A stretch of 17,721 nucleotides of DNA from positions 1 to 17,721 of the forward strand of contig JABGQJ010000077.1 in NCBI GenBank assembly GCA_018648945.1. The letters are read 5' to 3'. The position numbers were made by a program, and so were the translations under genes. This document shows, in pieces, positions 14,518 to 17,721 of this stretch (position 1 is the first letter of the stretch; the number at the start of each line of letters is the position of its first letter). Source of the stretch: Victivallales bacterium. GTDB taxonomy: Bacteria; Verrucomicrobiota; Lentisphaeria; Oligosphaerales; Lenti-02. Below the pieces are notes generated by a model that worked only from the letters and a program-made list of their open reading frames with translations, was not told the origin of the DNA and made no database searches.

Positions 14518-15699
14518 TCACGCGGGCTTGGGCTTGATGAACAGCGCCTCGTCGGAGAAACTGACCCACCCCGTCCTTAGGTCGACTCGGAACCAGCCGT
14601 CGCTGTTCTGCTCGTGGAAGCGAACCAGCGAACGTGGCCCGAATTCTTTGAGGTCGTATTGGGCCCAGGTCTTGCCTGCGTCGGTGGAGATGATGATGCC
14701 GGTATCCATGGGGGAGGCGGGGGCGCAGTGCGCGCTTAGAAACACCCCATCCTGGATGATCATGCACCCTGCCTCCACCTCGGGGTTGAAGAGGCGCTCG
14801 TGCTTCTCGGGATTGGCGATGTCGGCCGGGTCGCAGCGGAAAATGCCGCGGTCGTGCGGCGGCGGGCCGTTGGAGTCGCTGATCCAGTAGACCGTGCCGT
14901 CGATGAAGGTGATGCCACCGCATTTGTAGCGCGAGTTGGTGCGATCCGAGATGATGACCTGCCAATCCCAGGAGTCCGCCGTCGCATCGTAGGTGCCGCG
15001 CAGCCAGTGGCATTCGAAGCCCTCGGGCTTGTCGAAATCACCGGTACAGGCATAGAAGGCATCCTCGGTGGGGCTGTAGACGACGGTGTGGAGGTGTCGG
15101 CAGCAGGTGGGGTTGTCCGGGTCACCCAGCTCCGCTCCGGGACGGATTGCGCCATCGGCATCCCAGTCCTGGCAGTAGGGGCTCCGCCCGAAGGTGTAGG
15201 CGACCTTCACGGTTCGCCCGCCATCTACCGAGTAGTAGATATTGACCGGAGCCGCGCCGCCGACCACGTTGCAGTAGTTGCCCCAGATCACCATCTCGCT
15301 GCCGTTTACCTCGAAGCAGTTCTGCCCCGACAGCGTGTGGAAGTACCAGCCTGGCTTCGCGGGGTCCAACGGCACGTGCGGGAGGTAGTCGGAGCCATCG
15401 GCATTCTGGACGGTGATCGGCTCGATGGTCTGCAGGTTGTCCGTGCTCAGGAAGAGCTTGGCCTGGGTGGCGAAGAGGATGTTCCCGTTCCCCAGAATGC
15501 AGCTGAAGGTGACGTTCGCCGCGTCCGCGAACGGTGCGCGATGCGGCCAGGTCCGGCCACAGTCCTCGGACAGGAGCACCTCTCCATCCCCGCGCGCAAA
15601 CGCCTTGTGGTCACGTTGCGAATCGACGTAGGGCAACCCGCTCTCTTGCCGATACCAGAAATGGTCTGTCTCGCCCGTGGTCTGCTGCCGTGTCGTCAT
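14518..15699 (-). CDS. BNR/Asp-box repeat protein, sialidase-like beta-propeller
   Basis: The 393-aa protein carries three Asp-boxes (SxDxGxTW): SEDCGRTW (44-51), SVDGGRT (157-163) and STDAGKTW (338-345), plus a degenerate one at 85-91. This implies a six- or seven-bladed beta-propeller as in sialidases and related glycan-binding proteins. Sialidase catalytic marks such as the N-terminal RIP motif are not visible, so I call it sialidase-like only. There is no signal peptide, so it appears cytoplasmic. It contains about 13 cysteines, including an adjacent CC pair (199-200), unusual for a cytosolic propeller. ATG 15699 has GAGGA 7 bases upstream. It is monocistronic as far as I can see, with a candidate promoter at 15746-15773. 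Such proteins are abundant in PVC bacteria, where most lack known function. Confidence 0.85.
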   Translation of the reverse strand: MTTRQQTTGETDHFWYRQESGLPYVDSQRDHKAFARGDGEVLLSEDCGRTWPHRAPFADAANVTFSCILGNGNILFATQAKLFLSTDNLQTIEPITVQNADGSDYLPHVPLDPAKPGWYFHTLSGQNCFEVNGSEMVIWGNYCNVVGGAAPVNIYYSVDGGRTVKVAYTFGRSPYCQDWDADGAIRPGAELGDPDNPTCCRHLHTVVYSPTEDAFYACTGDFDKPEGFECHWLRGTYDATADSWDWQVIISDRTNSRYKCGGITFIDGTVYWISDSNGPPPHDRGIFRCDPADIANPEKHERLFNPEVEAGCMIIQDGVFLSAHCAPASPMDTGIIISTDAGKTWAQYDLKEFGPRSLVRFHEQNSDGWFRVDLRTGWVSFSDEALFIKPKPA

Positions 15700-15745
15700 G
15701 CCTTGTTCCTCGTAGCTACCGAGCCTGCGATCCGTTGGCCAGAGG

Positions 15746-15773
15746 AAAGTACCGCATCTGCGGGGCAGGTCAA
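15746..15773 (-). promoter_or_regulatory. Candidate BNR-gene promoter with palindrome in the spacer
   Basis: On the minus strand TTGACC (15773-15768, five of six to consensus) and TACTTT (15751-15746) are 16 bases apart, 47 bases before the BNR start. The spacer contains the perfect palindrome CCGCA-TC-TGCGG (15752-15763), directly touching the -10 box, which could be an operator. Confidence 0.4.
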
Positions 15774-15898
15774 CGGCGACCGGGGTTGCGCCTCACAGTT
15801 CGAGCCGCAGGGCTATCCGTCGGATCTCGGCGTGCCCTTGCCACCATGGGCGGGAGGGATATTCTGCCCCGGAAGGGCGATCAGTCCCCAGGGGCGGC

Positions 15899-15926
15899 TT
15901 GCGACAAGGTCGCGATATGGTACCTT
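15899..15926 (+). promoter_or_regulatory. Candidate promoter for the FIST gene with inverted repeat
   Basis: TTGCGA (15899-15904) and TACCTT (15921-15926) have a 16-base spacer. A perfect GCGAC-AAG-GTCGC inverted repeat (15901-15913) overlaps the -35 element. If used, it gives a leader of about 195 bases that would contain the hairpins at 15999-16079. Confidence 0.25.
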
Positions 15927-15998
15927 TCGGGTCGTGCCAGCGTGCTGCCCGCCTCCGCCTTCCGGGGCCGAACCGTACGGTGCTAGTTCAGGCAGGGA

Positions 15999-16079
15999 CA
16001 CGCAGAAAGGGACGTGTGGCATTTCGATGCCTTCAGGGCATTGCGCCGGGGAGTGGCGAAGCACGGGGACGACGCCACG
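15999..16079 (+). promoter_or_regulatory. Run of three hairpins in the FIST-gene leader
   Basis: Stem 1 is ACACG/CGTGT (15999-16003 with 16014-16018). Stem 2 follows with no gap: GGCAT-TTCG-ATGCC (16019-16032), a UUCG-type tetraloop. Stem 3 is GTGGCG/CGCCAC (16054-16059 with 16074-16079). The ATG follows 50 bases later. It matches no riboswitch class I recognise; covariation has not been tested. Confidence 0.35.
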
Positions 16080-16114
16080 CATTCAAGTCGGGGAAACGTG
16101 GAATCAGGACAACC

Positions 16115-16120
16115 GAGAGG
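16115..16120 (+). promoter_or_regulatory. Ribosome binding site fixing the FIST start
   Basis: GAGAGG stands 8 bases before ATG 16129. The frame is open far upstream, across the BNR gene's opposite strand, so this site decides the start. Confidence 0.7.
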
Positions 16121-16128
16121 GACTCAAC

Positions 16129-17376
16129 ATGCGCGCAGGAATAGGATACTGTGGGGAAGCGACCGGAGCCGTGGCCGGGCGGCAAGTCGCCCAGCAGGCA
16201 TTGGCGGACGGGGCGATCAGCAGGCCTGACCTCGTGCTAGCGTTCTGCGCAGCCGCCATGGATGAGGAGCAGTTCCTCAAGGGCATCAAGGGTGTGGTTG
16301 GGGAGAGCACGCCCGTTGCCGGGGGCACGGCGATGGGCCTGATCAGCAACCACCATCTGGACTACACTGACTGTGCCGCTGCTGCTGCCGTGCTCCAGTG
16401 GGACTCCCCGTCTCCTGTTCACCTGGCTTCCGCAGACGGGCTGGACCGGGACGGCCGCGAGACCGGCCGTCAGATCATTCGCTCCTTGGGGGGCTCTCTC
16501 GAAGAGCAACTCCTGTTCCTGTTCTACGACTCCGTGCGCGTGCCGCCTTCCCCCACATCACGGTGGATACTCAACTCGTCGGCCCCGTTGCTTGAGGGCA
16601 TCGAGGATGCAGTTGCCTGCCCAATCCCCGCAGTGGGTGCCGGGCTGGTGGGCGATTTCCAGTTCACGGCCCCGCGCATGTTCTGCGGCGACAAGGCGGC
16701 CACCCAGCATGCGGTGGCAGTGGCCGTGCCTCGGACGCCGGGGCCCTACATCAAGATTATGCATGGCTGCACGCCATTGGATGGCAGCTATCACACGATC
16801 ACGAAGATCGACGGGGCCTGCCTATATGAGATCGACGGCCTGCCTGTTGTTGATGCCATCAACGAGCTCTACGGCAATGACGAGTGGCAACAGCAACGCC
16901 CCGTGGTCAGTCTGGTCACCATTGGGCGTCACTTTGGCGAGAAATACGGCGAGATCCGCGAGCAGGACTATATCAACCGACTCATCACGGGCGTATTGCC
17001 TGATGGCAGTGGTATCGGGGTCTTCGAGCCGGACCTGGTCGAAGGGGACGAAATCCAGTTTATGCTGCGCGATACGGACCGGATGGTCCAATCAGCACGG
17101 GAGAACAGTGCCGCACTCATGGCTCAGGTGGTCGCGGAGGGGCACACGCCAGCGCTCGGCTTCTACATTGATTGCGCTGGCCGGACGGCGCAGGAATCGC
17201 GCACGGCGGTGGAGGAGGCCGCGGAGGTCCAGGCTGTCTTCAATCAACACGGCGTGCCCTTGCTCGGGATCTACTCCGGGGTTGAGATTGCTCCATTCAA
17301 CCAGCGGAACTACGGACTGGACTGGACGGGCGTGCTCACCATATTGACGGAGGAGGAAGCCCATGCGGCAGTCTGA
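16129..17376 (+). CDS. FIST N/C sensory-domain protein (possible NosP-type sensor)
   Basis: The protein has 415 aa with no signal peptide or membrane segment. Residues about 1-210 fit FIST_N, including the glycine-rich GESTPVAGGTAMG (58-70). Residues about 225-400 fit FIST_C, with GLPVVDAINELYG and, later, FEPDLVEGDEIQFMLRD, both usual for that domain. FIST proteins are cytoplasmic sensors of small ligands. The subgroup NosP binds heme and senses nitric oxide, and is encoded next to a PAS histidine kinase. Here the stop overlaps the start of a PAS-protein gene by 14 bases, so the pair is translationally coupled and probably functions together. A heme ligand cannot be assigned from sequence alone. 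The start was fixed by GAGAGG at 16115-16120 and by the onset of domain-like sequence. Confidence 0.85.
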   Translation: MRAGIGYCGEATGAVAGRQVAQQALADGAISRPDLVLAFCAAAMDEEQFLKGIKGVVGESTPVAGGTAMGLISNHHLDYTDCAAAAAVLQWDSPSPVHLASADGLDRDGRETGRQIIRSLGGSLEEQLLFLFYDSVRVPPSPTSRWILNSSAPLLEGIEDAVACPIPAVGAGLVGDFQFTAPRMFCGDKAATQHAVAVAVPRTPGPYIKIMHGCTPLDGSYHTITKIDGACLYEIDGLPVVDAINELYGNDEWQQQRPVVSLVTIGRHFGEKYGEIREQDYINRLITGVLPDGSGIGVFEPDLVEGDEIQFMLRDTDRMVQSARENSAALMAQVVAEGHTPALGFYIDCAGRTAQESRTAVEEAAEVQAVFNQHGVPLLGIYSGVEIAPFNQRNYGLDWTGVLTILTEEEAHAAV

Positions 17377-17721
17377 ATCCGAGCCGAGGGCCGCCGGGGG
17401 CGAGCCACTGGGGGAGATCGCAGAGCTGCGGGCTCGGCTGGCGGACGCCGAAAAGCAGGCGGCCTACTACCAGGGCTTGGCAGCGGACTCCGGGAGACGG
17501 CGTCTGCGCGATGTGCAGTTGCTTTCCGAAGTAGTGGCTAGGCACAGACGTACGGAGGAAGCGCTCGCCTCCAGGCATCGCCAACTCCTGGCCATCTTCG
17601 ACAGCATTGACGAAGCCGTTTACGTAAGTGATCCGCAGGCCTGCGAGATTCTCTATGCCAACCGAAAGGCCCGCGATCTGTTTGGCGACATCGTCGGCGA
17701 GACGTGCCACGCAGTGCTGCG
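17363..17721 (+). CDS. PAS-domain signalling protein, N-terminal part (probably sensor kinase)
   Basis: About 119 codons are present and the frame is still open at the window end. Residues about 17-78 are an Ala/Leu/Arg/Glu-rich probable coiled coil. A PAS domain begins at LLAIFDSIDEAVYVSD and continues through ILYANRKARDLFGDIVGETC, the usual PAS strand-helix pattern with a Cys in the GETC turn. The output domain is beyond the edge; histidine kinase, GGDEF or a phosphatase are all possible, and histidine kinase is the likeliest beside a FIST gene. ATG 17363 has AGGAGGA 6 bases upstream and lies inside the end of the FIST gene. No membrane segment is seen in the part present. Confidence 0.85.
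   Translation, partial: MRQSESEPRAAGGEPLGEIAELRARLADAEKQAAYYQGLAADSGRRRLRDVQLLSEVVARHRRTEEALASRHRQLLAIFDSIDEAVYVSDPQACEILYANRKARDLFGDIVGETCHAVL

Larger units (their letters stand above)
15700..16128. other. 429-base intergenic region between divergent BNR and FIST genes
   Basis: Frames crossing this stretch read as proline/glycine/arginine-rich sequence without domain character and I find no gene. It holds a BNR promoter candidate near its left end, an inverted repeat GCGAC-AAG-GTCGC at 15901-15913, the palindrome CCGTACGG near 15974-15981 and a run of three hairpins at 15999-16079. Confidence 0.6.

Noticed and set aside
14518..15699. True exo-sialidase assignment for the BNR protein
   Set aside because: Asp-boxes alone are shared by many propellers; the arginine triad and RIP motif of sialidases cannot be seen.
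15985..16080. GEMM (cyclic-di-GMP) riboswitch
   Set aside because: The ACGCAGAAAGGG stretch superficially recalls it, but the conserved GGGCAAACC core and the GNRA-type tetraloop/receptor arrangement are missing.
14800..16128. Long plus-strand open frame that runs in frame into the FIST gene
   Set aside because: It covers the opposite strand of the BNR gene and then domain-less intergenic sequence. The FIST domain starts at 16129 with its own ribosome site.

Overview
The window is high-GC DNA, densely coded, with short Shine-Dalgarno-led genes and little evidence of mobile DNA. I see no rRNA, tRNA, insertion sequence or CRISPR array. Two family-type sulfatases (one Tat-exported), a BNR/Asp-box protein, an LpxH-like phosphoesterase and low-complexity ATGGAC / CCATTCC intergenic repeats together suggest a Gram-negative member of the PVC superphylum (Lentisphaerota, Kiritimatiellota, Verrucomicrobiota or Planctomycetota). 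This placement is inference; no phylogenetic marker is present.

Layout. (1) 1-1011: a truncated lipoprotein gene on the minus strand, divergent from an LpxH-like metallophosphoesterase on the plus strand. (2) 1012-1169: a convergent gap filled with short tandem repeats. (3) 1170-5600, minus strand: an apparent operon HAD-IIA phosphatase -> Tat-exported sulfatase -> signal-less sulfatase -> KDPG/KHG aldolase, with gaps of 15, 90 and 3 bases. It looks like a sulfated-sugar catabolic unit in which sulfate removal is coupled to cleavage of a 2-keto-3-deoxy sugar acid. (4) 5798-13393, minus strand: a five-gene block, SWIM zinc finger -> DUF5691 (HEAT-like) -> MoxR-type AAA ATPase -> DUF5682 -> VWA protein. 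Gaps are 5, 40 and 13 bases and then a 4-base overlap. This is the most interesting part of the window: a MoxR/VWA chaperone-like machine of unknown purpose whose DUF5682 partner carries paired GxxH motifs like the TraB/Tiki/erythromycin-esterase superfamily. (5) 13581-14510: a double-GNAT acetyltransferase on the plus strand, divergent from the SWIM operon. (6) 14518-15699: a BNR/Asp-box protein on the minus strand, convergent with the GNAT gene 7 bases away. (7) 15700-16128: a 429-base intergenic region with a plausible promoter/operator for the BNR gene and several consecutive inverted repeats before the next gene. (8) 16129-17721: a FIST sensory-domain gene overlapping by 14 bases a PAS-domain signalling gene that runs off the window. 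This pairing resembles NosP-type FIST sensors and their kinases.

Most long open frames antiparallel to these genes are high-GC shadows and were left out. I found no convincing intrinsic terminator with a U-tract anywhere.
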